64,000 nt of DNA from Paracoccaceae bacterium (GCA_947504705.1 CANNIA010000018.1:1-64000), one strand, 5' to 3'; shown: positions 15,201 to 27,452, counted from the stretch's first letter. The notes: generated from the sequence alone by a model not told the origin. Program-made: numbers and translations.

Positions 15201-17519
15201 CTATTCCGCCGTCAACAGCGGCGGTTTCTGCCCGGTAAGGCGGGGTTTTTGCGGTTCTTCGAACTCAAGCGCGATGGCGCCATCCTTGGCCCCGACCCGC
15301 ACCAGCCCGCCTTTGATCAGCTTGCCGAACAAAAGCTCCTCGGCCAATGGCTTCTTGATGTATTCTTGGATCACGCGACCCAGGGGGCGTGCGCCCATCT
15401 TGTCGTCATATCCCTTTTCGCCCAGCCAAGCGGCGGCTTCTGGGGAAAGCTCGATATGGACATTGCGGTCCAAAAGCTGGGCTTCAAGCTGGAGGACGAA
15501 CTTTTCGACCACCTGCATGATCACGTCGCGACCCAACGGCGCAAAGTTGATCACCGCATCCAGACGGTTGCGGAATTCCGGCGTGAAGGTGCGTTCGATC
15601 GCCGCCGTATCTTCGCCCGTCCGACGCTCACGCCCGAAACCGATGGCCGATTGCGACTGTTCGCGCGCGCCTGCGTTCGAGGTCATGACGATGATCGCGT
15701 TGCGGAAATCGACGGTGCGGCCGTTGTGGTCGGTCAGCTTGCCATGGTCCATCACCTGCAGCAGGATGTTGTAGACATCCGGATGGGCCTTTTCCATTTC
15801 GTCCAGCAGCAACACGCAATGCGGATGCTGGTCGACGGAATCGGTCAACATGCCGCCCTGATCAAAGCCGACATAGCCGGGGGGCGCGCCGATCAGGCGG
15901 GAGACAGCATGTTTCTCCATATACTCCGACATGTCGAAGCGGATCAGTTCGACGCCTAGGCATGAGGCCAGTTGCTTGGCCACCTCGGTCTTGCCGACAC
16001 CCGTAGGACCGGCGAAGAGATAGTTGCCGATGGGCTTTTCGGGTTCACGCAGACCGGCGCGGGCCAGTTTGATCGCCGAGCAAAGCGCGGTGACCGCCTT
16101 GTCCTGACCGAAGACAACACGTTTCAGCGTCTTTTCCAGATCGCGCAGGGTTTCGGCATCGTCCTTCGACACGGTCTTCGGCGGAATGCGGGCAATCTTG
16201 GCAACGACAGCCTCAATCTCTTTCACGCCAAGGCTTTTGCGGCGCTTGGATTCAGTGAACAGATGCTGCGCGGCACCGGCTTCGTCGATGACGTCGATGG
16301 CAGAGTCCGGCAGCTTGCGGTCATGGATATAGCGCGCGGCCAGCTCCACGGCGGATTTGATCGCGTCGTTGGTGTATTTCAGGTCGTGGTGTTCTTCGAA
16401 GCTGGGCTTCAGGCCCATCAGGATCTTGATCGCATCCGGGATCGAAGGTTCGTTCACGTCGATCTTCTGGAACCGGCGGGCAAGGGCGCGGTCTTTTTCG
16501 AAGTGTTGGCGGAATTCCTTGTAGGTCGTGGACCCCATGCAGCGCATCTTGCCGCCCTGCAACGCGGGTTTCAGCAGGTTCGAGGCGTCCATCGCCCCGC
16601 CCGATGTGGCCCCGGCACCGATGATGGTGTGAATCTCGTCGATGAAAAGGATCGCGTCGGGGTGATCCTCAAGCTCTTTCATCACGGCTTTCAGGCGTTC
16701 TTCGAAATCGCCACGATAGCGGGTGCCGGCCAGCAGCGCGCCCATATCAAGGCTGAAGATCGTGGCTTTGGCCAAGATTTCCGGCGTTTCGCCGTTCACG
16801 ATTTTGCGGGCCAGACCTTCGGCGATGGCGGTCTTGCCGACACCGGGGTCGCCGACCAGCAAGGGGTTGTTCTTGCGGCGGCGACAGAGGACCTGAATTG
16901 CCCGTTCAACCTCGGCCTCGCGACCGATGAGGGGGTCAACGTCGCCTTTTCGCGCCTTCACGTTCAAGTCGACGCAGTATTTGGAGAGGGCGGATTCCTT
17001 CGCCTCACCCGCTTCGGCCTTTGGCGTCTCATGCGGTTCGTCGGCGCCTTGCACGGGGCGCGGCTCGCCATAGGAGGGGTCTTTCGCGACACCATGGGCG
17101 ATGTAGTTGACCGCGTCGTAACGGGTCATGTCCTGTTCCTGCAGGAAATAGGCGGCGTTCGATTCGCGTTCGGCGAAAATCGCGACAAGGACGTTTGCGC
17201 CGGTGACTTCGGTGCGGCCCGAGGATTGGACATGGATTGCGGCGCGCTGGATCACGCGCTGGAAGGCGGCGGTGGGAACAGCCTCGGACCCTTCGACATC
17301 GGTGACCAGAGTGGACAGATCATCGTCGATGAAATCGGTCAGGGTCTTCTTCAATTCGTCCAGATTGACCGAGCAGGCCTTCATCACCCGGGCAGCGTCA
17401 GGTTCGTCGATCAGGGCCAGAAGAAGATGTTCCAGCGTCGCCAGTTCGTGGCGGCGGGAATTGGCCAGCGCCAAGGCGCCGTGGATCGCGTGTTCAAGCG
17501 TGGTCGAAAATGATGGCAC
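15201..17519 (-). CDS. clpA: ATP-dependent Clp protease ATP-binding subunit ClpA
   Basis: A 772-residue AAA+ unfoldase that feeds substrates into ClpP. The N-domain occupies residues 1-145. D1 has Walker A GDPGVGKT and Walker B LFIDEIH. D2 has GPTGVGKT and LLLDEMEKAHPDV, and the C-terminal region follows (MGARPLGRVIQEYIKKPLAEELLFG). The start is a GTG at 17519. There is no clpS directly upstream, unlike in E. coli, so the adaptor must be encoded elsewhere if present. The intergenic stretch to gloB is 158 bp, which probably contains the promoter. Confidence 0.95.
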   Translation of the reverse strand: MPSFSTTLEHAIHGALALANSRRHELATLEHLLLALIDEPDAARVMKACSVNLDELKKTLTDFIDDDLSTLVTDVEGSEAVPTAAFQRVIQRAAIHVQSSGRTEVTGANVLVAIFAERESNAAYFLQEQDMTRYDAVNYIAHGVAKDPSYGEPRPVQGADEPHETPKAEAGEAKESALSKYCVDLNVKARKGDVDPLIGREAEVERAIQVLCRRRKNNPLLVGDPGVGKTAIAEGLARKIVNGETPEILAKATIFSLDMGALLAGTRYRGDFEERLKAVMKELEDHPDAILFIDEIHTIIGAGATSGGAMDASNLLKPALQGGKMRCMGSTTYKEFRQHFEKDRALARRFQKIDVNEPSIPDAIKILMGLKPSFEEHHDLKYTNDAIKSAVELAARYIHDRKLPDSAIDVIDEAGAAQHLFTESKRRKSLGVKEIEAVVAKIARIPPKTVSKDDAETLRDLEKTLKRVVFGQDKAVTALCSAIKLARAGLREPEKPIGNYLFAGPTGVGKTEVAKQLASCLGVELIRFDMSEYMEKHAVSRLIGAPPGYVGFDQGGMLTDSVDQHPHCVLLLDEMEKAHPDVYNILLQVMDHGKLTDHNGRTVDFRNAIIVMTSNAGAREQSQSAIGFGRERRTGEDTAAIERTFTPEFRNRLDAVINFAPLGRDVIMQVVEKFVLQLEAQLLDRNVHIELSPEAAAWLGEKGYDDKMGARPLGRVIQEYIKKPLAEELLFGKLIKGGLVRVGAKDGAIALEFEEPQKPRLTGQKPPLLTAE

Positions 17520-17677
17520 GTTCAGTGCTCCTGTCCTGCTGGTCGGTCCGGGCAGTGCGCCGGGGCCAACCTGGCCTCATAAGCTTAAAGTTCGGTTTTC
17601 CGTGGGGCAGTTCAAGGGCAATCTTCCAGAAACTAGGCTTTCGCGGTCTTGGTCACGCCATTTGTGATAGGGGACAC

Positions 17678-18445
17678 TCAGAACTTGTCTTTTCTGGCCC
17701 GGATTTCGGTGAAAACGGCGACATCATCCGCATCGGGCAGGCCGACGGCGGCCTTCACTTGCGCCAGATGGGCCCGAAGATAGGGGTTCGTCGTAAGCTC
17801 GACCGACAACTTCACCGGCACGGTCGCCTGACCTGCGGCGCGGGCGGCGGCGGTTTCGGCGATCCTTGCGGCCAGGGCGGGGTTGTCGGGATCGACCGTG
17901 GCGGCAAAGCGCAGGTTTGAGGTGGTGTATTCGTGGCCCGAGCAGATCAGGGTTTCGGGCGGAAGGCTGGCGAATTTCTGCAAGGTCGCATGCATCTGCC
18001 GGGGCGTGCCTTCGAACAACCGCCCGCAACCGCCCGACATCAAGCTGTCGGCGGTGAAGGCATAGCCCGACTGCGGGAAGTAAAACGCGATATGGCCGAC
18101 TGTGTGGCCGGGCGCGTCGATCACGCGGGCAAACTCGCGCCCGATCGAAAAGCTGGAGCTTTCGTCAAGGGCAAGGTCAAGGCGGGGCAGGCGGTGGGCG
18201 TCGGCGGCGGCCCCAAGCACCATGGCCCCAGTTGCCGCGCGGAGGGTTTCGACGCCCTGGATATGGTCGGGGTGGTGGTGGGTGATCAGGATATCGGTCA
18301 ACCGCCATTGGTGGGCGTCAAGTGCGGCAAGGATGGGGCCCGGTTCCGGCACGTCAACCACGGCGGTCTGGCCAGAGTCGGGGTCGTGAAGGAGATAGGC
18401 GTAGTTGTCGGACAGGCAGGGGATCGTCACAAGTTCAAGCGGCAT
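17678..18445 (-). CDS. gloB: Hydroxyacylglutathione hydrolase (glyoxalase II)
   Basis: A 255-residue metallo-beta-lactamase-fold hydrolase that splits S-lactoylglutathione to lactate and glutathione in methylglyoxal detoxification. The binuclear metal motif is THHHPDHIQG, with further ligands in DAPGHTVGHIAFY and CSGHEYT. The C-terminal glutathione-binding end (RAHLAQVKAAVGLPDADD) matches the family and separates it from general MBL hydrolases. It is divergent from the methyltransferase gene with 59 bp between starts, a pairing common in alphaproteobacteria. Confidence 0.93.
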   Translation of the reverse strand: MPLELVTIPCLSDNYAYLLHDPDSGQTAVVDVPEPGPILAALDAHQWRLTDILITHHHPDHIQGVETLRAATGAMVLGAAADAHRLPRLDLALDESSSFSIGREFARVIDAPGHTVGHIAFYFPQSGYAFTADSLMSGGCGRLFEGTPRQMHATLQKFASLPPETLICSGHEYTTSNLRFAATVDPDNPALAARIAETAAARAAGQATVPVKLSVELTTNPYLRAHLAQVKAAVGLPDADDVAVFTEIRARKDKF

Positions 18446-18504
18446 GGCCTTTGCCTTTCATCGGGCTATGATAGGCAGGATCGACCCAAAGGGCGCGGGC
18501 TGCA

Positions 18505-19266
18505 ATGCATCTTGATGTGCTGGACCTGAGGAATTTCTACTATCGCACCCAGCTTGGCCGGGTGGCGCAGCGGGCGATCCGGGATCAGGTGGTCAAGCAC
18601 TGGCCCGTGTTGCCGGGGCAGACGGTGGTGGGCTTTGGCTTTGCGGTGCCGCTTTTGCGCCCCTATCTGGCCGAAGCGCGGCGGGTTGTCGGCTTGATGC
18701 CGGGGCCACAGGGGGTGATGCCTTGGCCTGCGGGGATGGAGAATGTCTCGGTCCTGTGCGATGACACGGCTTGGCCGCTGCCCACGGGCTTTGTCGACCG
18801 GCTGGTGCTGATGCATGGGCTTGAAACGTCGGAAAACCCATCGTCGGTGCTGGAGGAATCGGCGCGGGTGCTTGGCCCCGGTGGGCGGGCGCTGTTCATC
18901 GTGCCGAACCGGGGCGGGCTTTGGGCGCGCAGCGATGCCACCCCGTTCGGTTTTGGTCGTCCTTATTCGGTGGCCCAGCTTGAGGCGCAGTTGAAGCGTC
19001 ACGGCTTTACCCCGGAACGCAGCCAGTCGGTCCTGTTCGCCCCACCTTCAGCCGCAAGGTTCTGGCTGCGGTCGGCCAACTTCTGGGAGGGCTTTGGGCG
19101 CAAGATGCCCTGGCTGGCCGGGGGGGTGCTGATGGTCGAGGCGTCAAAGCAGGTTTACGCCCCCACGCAAGGCGGCCTGCGGGCGGCCGTCAGAAAGCCG
19201 TTGCGGGTGCTGGAAGGCGTGGGCAAAGGCCGCCCGGAACCGGCGCTGAACCGCACGGGTTCTTAA
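18505..19266 (+). CDS. Class I SAM-dependent methyltransferase-like protein
   Basis: A 253-residue protein of the methyltransferase type 11 group usually found next to gloB. Typical elements are the conserved N-terminal [20 protein letters not shown], the acidic [19 protein letters not shown], and the late strand [19 protein letters not shown]. The glycine-rich SAM loop is weak ([14 protein letters not shown] instead of GxGxG), so cofactor binding cannot be assumed from sequence. The substrate is unknown. An inverted GC stretch at 19268-19288 may terminate it. Confidence 0.8.
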   Translation: MHLDVLDLRNFYYRTQLGRVAQRAIRDQVVKHWPVLPGQTVVGFGFAVPLLRPYLAEARRVVGLMPGPQGVMPWPAGMENVSVLCDDTAWPLPTGFVDRLVLMHGLETSENPSSVLEESARVLGPGGRALFIVPNRGGLWARSDATPFGFGRPYSVAQLEAQLKRHGFTPERSQSVLFAPPSAARFWLRSANFWEGFGRKMPWLAGGVLMVEASKQVYAPTQGGLRAAVRKPLRVLEGVGKGRPEPALNRTGS

Positions 19267-19489
19267 GCCGGGCGGGCTTTTTGCCCGGTGCCGGACGGGC
19301 GCGTCAAAGTGACCTGCAAATGCGCCCTGAATCCTTCACGAAATGGCGAGCAACCCGGTTGCGGGGTGGGAAAGCCTCTGCTAATGACCGCCGCGACGGA
19401 TAGCGCCTGCTTAGACGATGGTCGAGGTACGCGCATAGGACAGCCCCGCCCGAAAAGGCAGGTGGCCATGAGACAACGGAAGGGTTGAC

Positions 19490-20050
19490 GTGTCAGAATC
19501 AGCTTCGATATCTCTGGGCATTGCGTCGCGTTACGCCTCGGCCTTGTTCGAGCTTGCCAAGGAAGGCGGCGCGCTGAAGGCCCTTGAAGCCGATGCTGTT
19601 GCCCTGTCGGAAACCCTGGCTGCCAGCGAAGACCTGCGCGACATGATCGGCTCGCCGGTCGTCAGCCGTGAGGATCAGGGCAAGGCGATTGGCGCGATTG
19701 GCGCGAAGCTGGGCCTGAATGCATTGACCGCAAATACGCTGGCGCTTATGGCGGACAAGCGGCGCCTGTTCGTGCTGCCGCAACTCGTCGCAAATCTGGT
19801 CGACCGGATCGCTGCAGAAAAGGGCGAAGTGACTGCCGAAGTCACCGCCGCCCGTGCGCTGTCGGCGGCACAATCGAAAAAGCTTGCGGACACGCTGAAG
19901 GCCAGCGTCGGCAAGACCGTGAAACTGAAAACCACTGTCGATGAAAGCCTCATCGGCGGTCTTGTCGTCAAGCTCGGCTCGACCATGATCGATACTTCGG
20001 TCAAGGCGAAGCTCGCGGCGCTCCAGAATGCAATGAAAGAGGTTGGGTGA
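19490..20050 (+). CDS. atpH: ATP synthase F1 subunit delta
   Basis: The 186-residue stalk subunit that joins the F1 head to the peripheral stalk. It matches the OSCP/delta family ([19 protein letters not shown] at the N-terminus, [19 protein letters not shown] at the end). The GTG at 19490 is preceded by GGAAGGG. It opens atpHAGDC. The 223 bp upstream show no F0 genes, as expected in Rhodobacteraceae, where atpIBEF form a separate operon. The stop overlaps the atpA start by one base. Confidence 0.95.
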   Translation: MSESASISLGIASRYASALFELAKEGGALKALEADAVALSETLAASEDLRDMIGSPVVSREDQGKAIGAIGAKLGLNALTANTLALMADKRRLFVLPQLVANLVDRIAAEKGEVTAEVTAARALSAAQSKKLADTLKASVGKTVKLKTTVDESLIGGLVVKLGSTMIDTSVKAKLAALQNAMKEVG

Positions 20051-21588
20051 TGGGAATTCAGGCTGCTGAGATCTCTGCGATCCTGAAAGAGCAGATCAAG
20101 AACTTCGGCAAGGATGCAGAAGTGGCCGAAGTCGGTCGCGTGCTGTCGGTTGGCGACGGGATCGCCCGCGTCCACGGGCTGGACAACGTCCAGGCCGGTG
20201 AGATGGTGGAATTCCCCGGCGGTATCCGCGGGATGGCGCTGAACCTGGAAGTCGACAACGTCGGCATCGTTATCTTCGGCTCCGACCAGGACATCAAGGA
20301 AGGCGACACCGTCAAGCGCACCAAGTCCATCGTGGACGTGCCGGTTGGCAACGGTCTTCTGGGCCGCGTCGTTGACGGCCTTGGCAACCCGATCGACGGC
20401 AAGGGGCCCATCGCCTCGACCGAGCGTCGCGTGGCCGACCAGAAAGCCCCGGGCATCATTCCCCGTAAATCGGTGCATGAACCGATGGCAACCGGCCTGA
20501 AAGCCGTTGACGCCATGATCCCGATTGGTCGTGGCCAGCGCGAACTGATCATCGGCGACCGTCAGACCGGCAAGACCGCTGTCGCACTCGACACCATCCT
20601 GAACCAGAAGTCGTATAACGACGCTGCTGGAACGGACGAATCGAAGAAGCTTTATTGCATCTATGTCGCTATCGGGCAGAAACGCTCGACCGTGGCACAG
20701 CTGGTGAAGAAGCTGGATGAAAGCGGTGCATCGGCCTACACCATCGTTGTGGCCGCGACTGCATCCGACCCGGCACCGCTGCAGTTCCTGGCGCCCTATG
20801 CCGCGACCGCGATGGCGGAATTTTTCCGCGACAATGGCCGCCATGCCCTGATCATCTATGATGACCTTTCCAAGCAGGCCGTTGCCTACCGCCAGATGTC
20901 GCTGCTGCTGCGCCGTCCGCCGGGACGCGAAGCCTATCCGGGCGACGTGTTCTATCTGCACAGCCGCCTGCTGGAGCGGTCGTCGAAGCTGAACGAAGAT
21001 TTCGGTTCGGGTTCCTTGACCGCACTCCCGATCATTGAAACGCAAGGCGGCGACGTGTCGGCCTTTATTCCGACGAACGTGATCTCGATCACCGACGGCC
21101 AGATCTTCCTGGAAACGGAACTCTTCTACCAGGGCATCCGCCCGGCCGTGAACACCGGTCTGTCGGTTTCCCGCGTGGGCTCGTCGGCCCAGACCAACGC
21201 GATGAAGTCGGTCGCTGGCAAGGTTAAGCTGGAACTGGCGCAGTACCGCGAAATGGCGGCCTTTGCGCAGTTCGGTTCCGACCTGGATGCCTCGACCCAG
21301 CAACTGCTGAACCGTGGCGCGCGTCTGACCGAGTTGATGAAGCAGAACCAGTATTCGCCGATGTCCAACGCCGAGATCGTCTGCGTGATCTATGCGGGCA
21401 CGAGCGGAGCGCTGGACAAGGTCGCGGTCAGAGACATCGGCCGGTTCGAGGCTGGTCTTCTGAAGCACCTGCGCACCGCGGGCAAGGCGCTTTTGGACGA
21501 CATCACCAAGAACGACCGCAAAGTCGCGGGCGATCTGGAGAAGGCCATCAAGGCCGAAATCGCGGCCTTCGCCAAAGACTTCGTTTGA
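20050..21588 (+). CDS. atpA: ATP synthase F1 subunit alpha
   Basis: The 512-residue non-catalytic nucleotide-binding subunit of the F1 hexamer. The Walker A motif is GDRQTGKT near residue 170, with [20 protein letters not shown] and the family signature further on. The start is the ATG at 20050, whose A is the last base of the atpH stop. A GTG one codon earlier is less likely because it would add only one residue. Length is standard for the family. Confidence 0.98.
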   Translation: MGIQAAEISAILKEQIKNFGKDAEVAEVGRVLSVGDGIARVHGLDNVQAGEMVEFPGGIRGMALNLEVDNVGIVIFGSDQDIKEGDTVKRTKSIVDVPVGNGLLGRVVDGLGNPIDGKGPIASTERRVADQKAPGIIPRKSVHEPMATGLKAVDAMIPIGRGQRELIIGDRQTGKTAVALDTILNQKSYNDAAGTDESKKLYCIYVAIGQKRSTVAQLVKKLDESGASAYTIVVAATASDPAPLQFLAPYAATAMAEFFRDNGRHALIIYDDLSKQAVAYRQMSLLLRRPPGREAYPGDVFYLHSRLLERSSKLNEDFGSGSLTALPIIETQGGDVSAFIPTNVISITDGQIFLETELFYQGIRPAVNTGLSVSRVGSSAQTNAMKSVAGKVKLELAQYREMAAFAQFGSDLDASTQQLLNRGARLTELMKQNQYSPMSNAEIVCVIYAGTSGALDKVAVRDIGRFEAGLLKHLRTAGKALLDDITKNDRKVAGDLEKAIKAEIAAFAKDFV

Positions 21589-21612
21589 CCCCGGCCCTGA
21601 AGGAGTAGGCAG

Positions 21613-22479
21613 ATGCCCAGCCTAAAGGACCTTAAGAACAAGATCGCGAGTGTGAAGAACACCCGCAAGATCACCAAGGCGATGCAGATGGTCTCTGCCG
21701 CCAAACTGCGCCGTGCGCAGGACGCAGCTGTCGCCGCCCGGCCCTTTGCCGAGCGGATGACGGCGGTGATGACGGCGCTGGCCGCCGGTGTCGGAACCGG
21801 CGAAGGCGCGCCCAAACTTCTGGCCGGAAACGGCAAGGATCAGGTGCACCTGCTAGTCGTAATGACCTCGGAACGCGGCCTTTGTGGCGGCTTCAATTCG
21901 TCGATCGTCAAGCTGGCGCGGGTTCGGGCCAACGAGCTGGTGGCGCAGGGCAAGACGGTCAAGTTCCTGACGGTTGGCAAGAAGGGCCGTGAACAGCTGC
22001 GCCGCGACTGGGGCCAGGCTTTCATCGGCCATGTCGACATGAGTGAAGTCAAGCGCCTTGGTTACGCCAATGCACAGGGCGTCGCACGTGAGGCGATGGC
22101 CGCGTTTGAGCATGGCGAAGCTGATGTGGTGACGATCTTCTACAACCGCTTCCAGTCGGTGATCGCGCAGATCCCGACGATGAAGCAGGTGATCCCGGCC
22201 AAGTTCGAAGCCGATGCTACCACCGCGCTTTACGACTATGAACCGTCGGAAGAGGCAATCCTGGCCGACCTTCTGCCGCGCAGCATCGCGACACAGATCT
22301 TCACCGCTCTTCTTGAAAACGGCGCCTCGGAACAGGGCGCGCGGATGTCCGCGATGGACAACGCGACCCGCAACGCAGGCGACATGATCACCAAGTACAC
22401 GACGATCTACAACCGTTCGCGTCAGGCTGCGATCACCAAAGAGCTTATCGAAATCATTTCGGGCGCCGAGGCGCTCTGA
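21613..22479 (+). CDS. atpG: ATP synthase F1 subunit gamma
   Basis: The 288-residue central rotor shaft of F1. The N-terminal helix [20 protein letters not shown] and the C-terminal helix [20 protein letters not shown] are the conserved coiled-coil arms. [13 protein letters not shown] marks the Rossmann-like domain. GAAGGAG precedes the ATG at 21613. It sits 24 bp after atpA and 20 bp before atpD. Confidence 0.97.
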   Translation: MPSLKDLKNKIASVKNTRKITKAMQMVSAAKLRRAQDAAVAARPFAERMTAVMTALAAGVGTGEGAPKLLAGNGKDQVHLLVVMTSERGLCGGFNSSIVKLARVRANELVAQGKTVKFLTVGKKGREQLRRDWGQAFIGHVDMSEVKRLGYANAQGVAREAMAAFEHGEADVVTIFYNRFQSVIAQIPTMKQVIPAKFEADATTALYDYEPSEEAILADLLPRSIATQIFTALLENGASEQGARMSAMDNATRNAGDMITKYTTIYNRSRQAAITKELIEIISGAEAL

Positions 22480-22493
22480 CGAACCCGGAGTAA

Positions 22494-23942
<1,449 letters not shown>

Positions 23943-23951
23943 GGGGGCGAT

Positions 23952-24344
23952 ATGGCCAGCACCGTTCAATTCGACCTTGTAAGCCCGGAGCGGCGCCTTG
24001 CCAGCTTTGCGGCGACCGAGGTGCAGATTCCCGGCTTTCTGGGGGACATGACGGCGATGACGGGGCATGCCTCGACCATCACCGGGCTGCGTCCGGGCGT
24101 TCTGCGTGTCATCGGGACCGAAGGCGCGAAGTCCTATATCGTGACCGGCGGTTTTGCGGAAATCAGCGCCACCGGGGTTTCGGTTCTGGCTGAACTGGCT
24201 GTTCCGGTCGAGGAGCTGACCCAGGCCAAGCTTGACGTGCTGATCGCTGATGCCTGCGAAGCGGCGGCTGTGAACCCGGACAAGGATGCCGCCGACAAGG
24301 CCGTTGCCGACCTGATGGCCCTGAAGGCAACCGCGCTGGTTTGA
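23952..24344 (+). CDS. atpC: ATP synthase F1 subunit epsilon
   Basis: The 130-residue inhibitory and rotor subunit. The N-terminal beta-sandwich ([20 protein letters not shown], then [10 protein letters not shown]) is clear. The C-terminal helical part is short and Ala/Asp-rich, as in other Rhodobacteraceae. It begins 9 bp after atpD and is followed by a strong terminator at 24371. Confidence 0.95.
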   Translation: MASTVQFDLVSPERRLASFAATEVQIPGFLGDMTAMTGHASTITGLRPGVLRVIGTEGAKSYIVTGGFAEISATGVSVLAELAVPVEELTQAKLDVLIADACEAAAVNPDKDAADKAVADLMALKATALV

Positions 24345-24370
24345 CGCTGGACGACAACGTGATATTCGGA

Positions 24371-24406
24371 AGGGCCTCGGCGAAAAACCGGGGCCCTGAC
24401 ATTTTT
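24371..24406 (+). terminator. Rho-independent terminator of atpHAGDC
   Basis: AGGGCCTCGG (24371-24380) pairs with CCGGGGCCCT (24388-24397), ten pairs with one wobble, across a CGAAAAA loop. ATTTTT follows within a few bases. It lies 27 bp after the atpC stop. Confidence 0.8.
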
Positions 24407-24463
24407 GGTAACCAAGTTCAGATGAAGTAAGTTAGATTCGGACTGGGTTGGGGTAGATTCGTC

Positions 24464-24811
24464 ATGAAACGGTTTTCCGGTGTTGTCGGGATTCAGCAAG
24501 GTTCCCGAGTTTTGTTTTCGGATTTCTCAGCGAACGGGCCGATGTGGGCCGGTTCAGGATCACGCGAAGTCCGGGTGCGGCAGGACTTTGCCGAACCTTT
24601 TGTCGAGCCTCCCAGCGTGTTGGTGGGCCTGTCGATGTGGGACATGGATCATGGGACGAATTCCCGGGTCGATCTTCAGGCCGAAAAGATCACGACAACG
24701 GGTTTCGACTTTGTCTTCCGGACATGGGCAGATAGCAAGATCGCCCGGGTGCGCGCGGATTTCACTGCGATTGGGCTTACGCGTGACGAAGACAGCTGGG
24801 ATGTGGTCTGA
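24464..24811 (+). CDS. H-type lectin domain protein
   Basis: A 115-residue protein made of a single H-type lectin domain (PF09458-type). The conserved beta-sandwich pattern is VRVRQDFAEPFVEPPSVLVG, SMWDMDH, then FDFVFRTWADSKIARVRADF. H-type lectins bind GalNAc in invertebrates and slime moulds; bacterial single-domain copies are uncharacterised. There is no signal peptide, so a cytoplasmic role or non-classical export must be considered. It lies alone between the atp terminator and the convergent prs gene. The start is the ATG at 24464. Confidence 0.8.
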   Translation: MKRFSGVVGIQQGSRVLFSDFSANGPMWAGSGSREVRVRQDFAEPFVEPPSVLVGLSMWDMDHGTNSRVDLQAEKITTTGFDFVFRTWADSKIARVRADFTAIGLTRDEDSWDVV

Positions 24812-24847
24812 GGCATTGGCTGGGGGCAAAGCCCCAGCCAGAACGGC

Positions 24848-25867
24848 TTAGCTGCGCTGATAAAGGCCTTCGTAGATCGGAACCAGCGTGTCGGTCTCGA
24901 ACAGCGACGACACTGACATGCCACCCCAGATATTTAGGATCGCCTGCGCGAACATCGGGGCCATTGGCACGATACGGATGTTCTTGGCAGCCTTGACGTG
25001 ATCGGTAGCCTCGATGCTGTCGGTGATTACCAGCGATTTCATCACCGAGTTCTGCACGCGTTCGACCGCCGGGCCAGACAGGACGCCGTGGGTGATATAG
25101 CTGTGCACTTCGACAGCACCCGCTTCCATCAGTGTCTCGGCGGCTTTGCACAGGGTGCCAGCCGTGTCGCAGATGTCGTCAACGATGATGCACTTGCGGC
25201 CTTTGACGTCGCCGATGACGGTCATACCGGCAATCTCACCCGCCTTTTCGCGGCGCTTGTCGACGATGGCGAGCGGGGCATTGATCCGCTTGGCCAATTC
25301 GCGCGCCCGGGCCACACCGCCGACGTCGGGCGAGATGACCATGAGGTCGTCCATCTGACCTTTGAAGTTGTGCTCGATGTCCAGCGCGAAAACGGGCGAG
25401 GCATAAAGGTTGTCGACCGGAATGTCGAAGAAGCCCTGAATCTGGGCGGCGTGCAGGTCCAGCGTCAGGATGCGGTCAACGCCCGCCGTCTCGATCATGT
25501 TCGCCACCAGCTTGGCGGTGATCGGCGTCCGGGCCTTGGAGCGGCGGTCCTGACGGGCATAGCCGAAATAGGGGATCACGGCGGTGATGCGGGCGGCTGA
25601 CGACCGGCGCAGCGCGTCGGTCATGATCAAAAGCTCCATCAGGTTGTCGTTCGCCGGGTTCGAGGTCGACTGGATGACATACATGTCCTCGCCGCGGACA
25701 TTCTCGAAGACTTCGACAAAGATTTCCTGATCGTTGAACCGTTCAACCCGAGCTTCCACCAGATTGACGCTCATCCCCCGGTGCATCGACATCCGCCGGG
25801 CGATGGCCTTGGCCAAGGGAGTGTTGGCGTTGCCGGCGATAAGCTTCGGTTCGGTGACAGCGGCCAT
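24848..25867 (-). CDS. prs: Ribose-phosphate pyrophosphokinase
   Basis: A 339-residue PRPP synthase making 5-phosphoribosyl diphosphate from ribose 5-phosphate and ATP for purine, pyrimidine, histidine and tryptophan synthesis. Motifs are [20 protein letters not shown], the ATP loop [18 protein letters not shown], and the PRPP site [17 protein letters not shown]. It is somewhat longer than the usual 310-320 residues because of the family's alphaproteobacterial insertions. It stands alone and is convergent with the lectin gene. Confidence 0.96.
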   Translation of the reverse strand: MAAVTEPKLIAGNANTPLAKAIARRMSMHRGMSVNLVEARVERFNDQEIFVEVFENVRGEDMYVIQSTSNPANDNLMELLIMTDALRRSSAARITAVIPYFGYARQDRRSKARTPITAKLVANMIETAGVDRILTLDLHAAQIQGFFDIPVDNLYASPVFALDIEHNFKGQMDDLMVISPDVGGVARARELAKRINAPLAIVDKRREKAGEIAGMTVIGDVKGRKCIIVDDICDTAGTLCKAAETLMEAGAVEVHSYITHGVLSGPAVERVQNSVMKSLVITDSIEATDHVKAAKNIRIVPMAPMFAQAILNIWGGMSVSSLFETDTLVPIYEGLYQRS

Positions 25868-25965
25868 GGGCGTCCTCGGATGACGAATTCAGGATGCGCT
25901 TCGCTTATCATCCTGAGTCAGGCTTGCAAACCTGTGGCAGGGGCTATCGCGCGAAAAACCTGTGG

Positions 25966-26985
25966 TCAGAAGGCGGAAAGGAAGGCATCGACGTCCCGGT
26001 CGGTCGTGGACCAGCTGGTGACCAGCCGACAGGCCTCACGGCCCTTGGGTGCGGGGATGCTGTAGTAGACCGCCCCCGCCGCCTCTAGCCTTGCATGGTG
26101 GCCTGCGGCCCATTCGGGAAACATCATGTTGGCCGGGGTCATGGGAATGCTTGCGCCCCGGTCGCGCAGGCCATTGGCCAGCCTTTGCCCCATCGCATTG
26201 GCCTGAGTGGCAAGCTTCAGCCAGAGGCCATCGGTCAGATAGGCCTCCATTTGCGCCGACAGGAACCGGTGCTTGGAGAAGAGATGCCCGCCGCGCTTAC
26301 GCCGCAGCTCAAACTCCCAAGCCTTGGTCGGATCGAACATCACTACGGCTTCAACCCCCAGGCAGCCGTTCTTGGTGCCGCCAAGCGACAGAATGTCGAT
26401 GCCTGCGCGCCAGGTCATCTCGGCCGGGCTGGCACCGGTTGCCGCCAGCGCGTTGGCAAGGCGCGAGCCGTCCATGTGGCAGGTCATGCCATTCGAATGG
26501 GCCACGGCAGCAAGGGCCGCGACTTCGGCGGGGGTATGGGCGGTTCCTGCCTCGGTCAGGTTGGTGATCGTCAGGGCGCCGCGCTGGACGGAATGGACAT
26601 CGCCATGGGCATTGGCCGAAAGCGCCTGGCGTAGAGTGTCCGGCGTCATCTTGCCACCATCCCCCGCGACGGAGAGAATCTTGCTGCCGCCCGAATAAAA
26701 CTCGGGAGCGCCGCATTCATCGACCACCGCGTGTGCACTGGCATGGGCAAAGGTGGCGGCCCAGGGCGGGGTAAGAAGGGCAAGCGACAGCGCATTGGCT
26801 GCCGTGCCGGTCGCGACCAGATAGACCGCTGCTTCGGGCGCCTCGAAGACGTCGCGCACAAGCTTGGTCACCCGGGTCATCGACTGATCCGCACCGTAGG
26901 ACCGTTCGAAGCCCTCATTCGCCCGCAGGACAGCCGCCATGATTTCGGGGGATGCCCCCGAAGAGTTGTCAGAAGCAAAACGCAT
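25966..26985 (-). CDS. ltaE: Low-specificity L-threonine aldolase
   Basis: A 339-residue PLP-dependent aldolase converting threonine or allo-threonine to glycine and acetaldehyde. MRFASDNSSGASPEIMAAV at the N-terminus, the catalytic His region FAHASAHAVVDECGAPEFY and the PLP lysine in LSLGGTKNGCLGVEAVV fit the beta-eliminating-lyase-like group. Its start codon shares one base with the stop of the upstream ycgN-like gene, so the two are translationally coupled. Confidence 0.9.
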   Translation of the reverse strand: MRFASDNSSGASPEIMAAVLRANEGFERSYGADQSMTRVTKLVRDVFEAPEAAVYLVATGTAANALSLALLTPPWAATFAHASAHAVVDECGAPEFYSGGSKILSVAGDGGKMTPDTLRQALSANAHGDVHSVQRGALTITNLTEAGTAHTPAEVAALAAVAHSNGMTCHMDGSRLANALAATGASPAEMTWRAGIDILSLGGTKNGCLGVEAVVMFDPTKAWEFELRRKRGGHLFSKHRFLSAQMEAYLTDGLWLKLATQANAMGQRLANGLRDRGASIPMTPANMMFPEWAAGHHARLEAAGAVYYSIPAPKGREACRLVTSWSTTDRDVDAFLSAF

Positions 26986-27452
26986 CAGGGGGTTTCCTCG
27001 ATCAGGTAATCTTCCCAGTCCTCTTCCGGCACTACCGCTTCGGAGACGGTGATATCCTTCACCGACATCCCCGCTTTGTGGGTGCTGTCGGGATCACCGG
27101 TCAGCAAGGGGTGCCAGTCGGGCAGGGGTTTTTTCTGGTGGAGCAGCTTGTAGGCGCAGGTCGATGGCATCCAGTAGGCGATCTTCGGCAAGGACGTCGG
27201 CGTCAGGAACACGCATTCCGGCACAATCGCCTTGCGGTTTTCATAGTTGCTGCAGCGGCAGGTGCCGTCATCAAACAGCCGACAAGCGACGCGGGTATAG
27301 GCGACCTCACCCGTGTCTTCGTATTCCAGCTTATTCAGGCAGCATTTGCCGCAGCCGTCACACAGCGCCTCCCATTCTTCGGAGGTCATCTTCGACAGCG
27401 GGACGGTTTCCCAGAACCGGGGGCGCAGCTTTTCCATTCCGGCAACCTGCAT
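26985..27452 (-). CDS. YcgN family cysteine-cluster protein (UPF0260)
   Basis: A 155-residue protein with a CxxCxxCC-type cluster (CDGCGKCCLNKLEYEDTG), further cysteines in ACRLF, CRCSNY and PECVFLTP, and the family tail (KPLPDWHPLLTGD). The pattern predicts metal or Fe-S binding; no biochemical role is established. It overlaps ltaE by one base and is about 24 bp downstream of ribF, giving the order ribF, ycgN-like, ltaE. Confidence 0.88.
   Translation of the reverse strand: MQVAGMEKLRPRFWETVPLSKMTSEEWEALCDGCGKCCLNKLEYEDTGEVAYTRVACRLFDDGTCRCSNYENRKAIVPECVFLTPTSLPKIAYWMPSTCAYKLLHQKKPLPDWHPLLTGDPDSTHKAGMSVKDITVSEAVVPEEDWEDYLIEETP

Noticed and set aside
19675-21468. 597-residue open frame opposite atpA
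   Set aside because: Antisense shadow of a highly conserved gene in GC-rich DNA; composition dominated by R, H, G and Q, with no domain.
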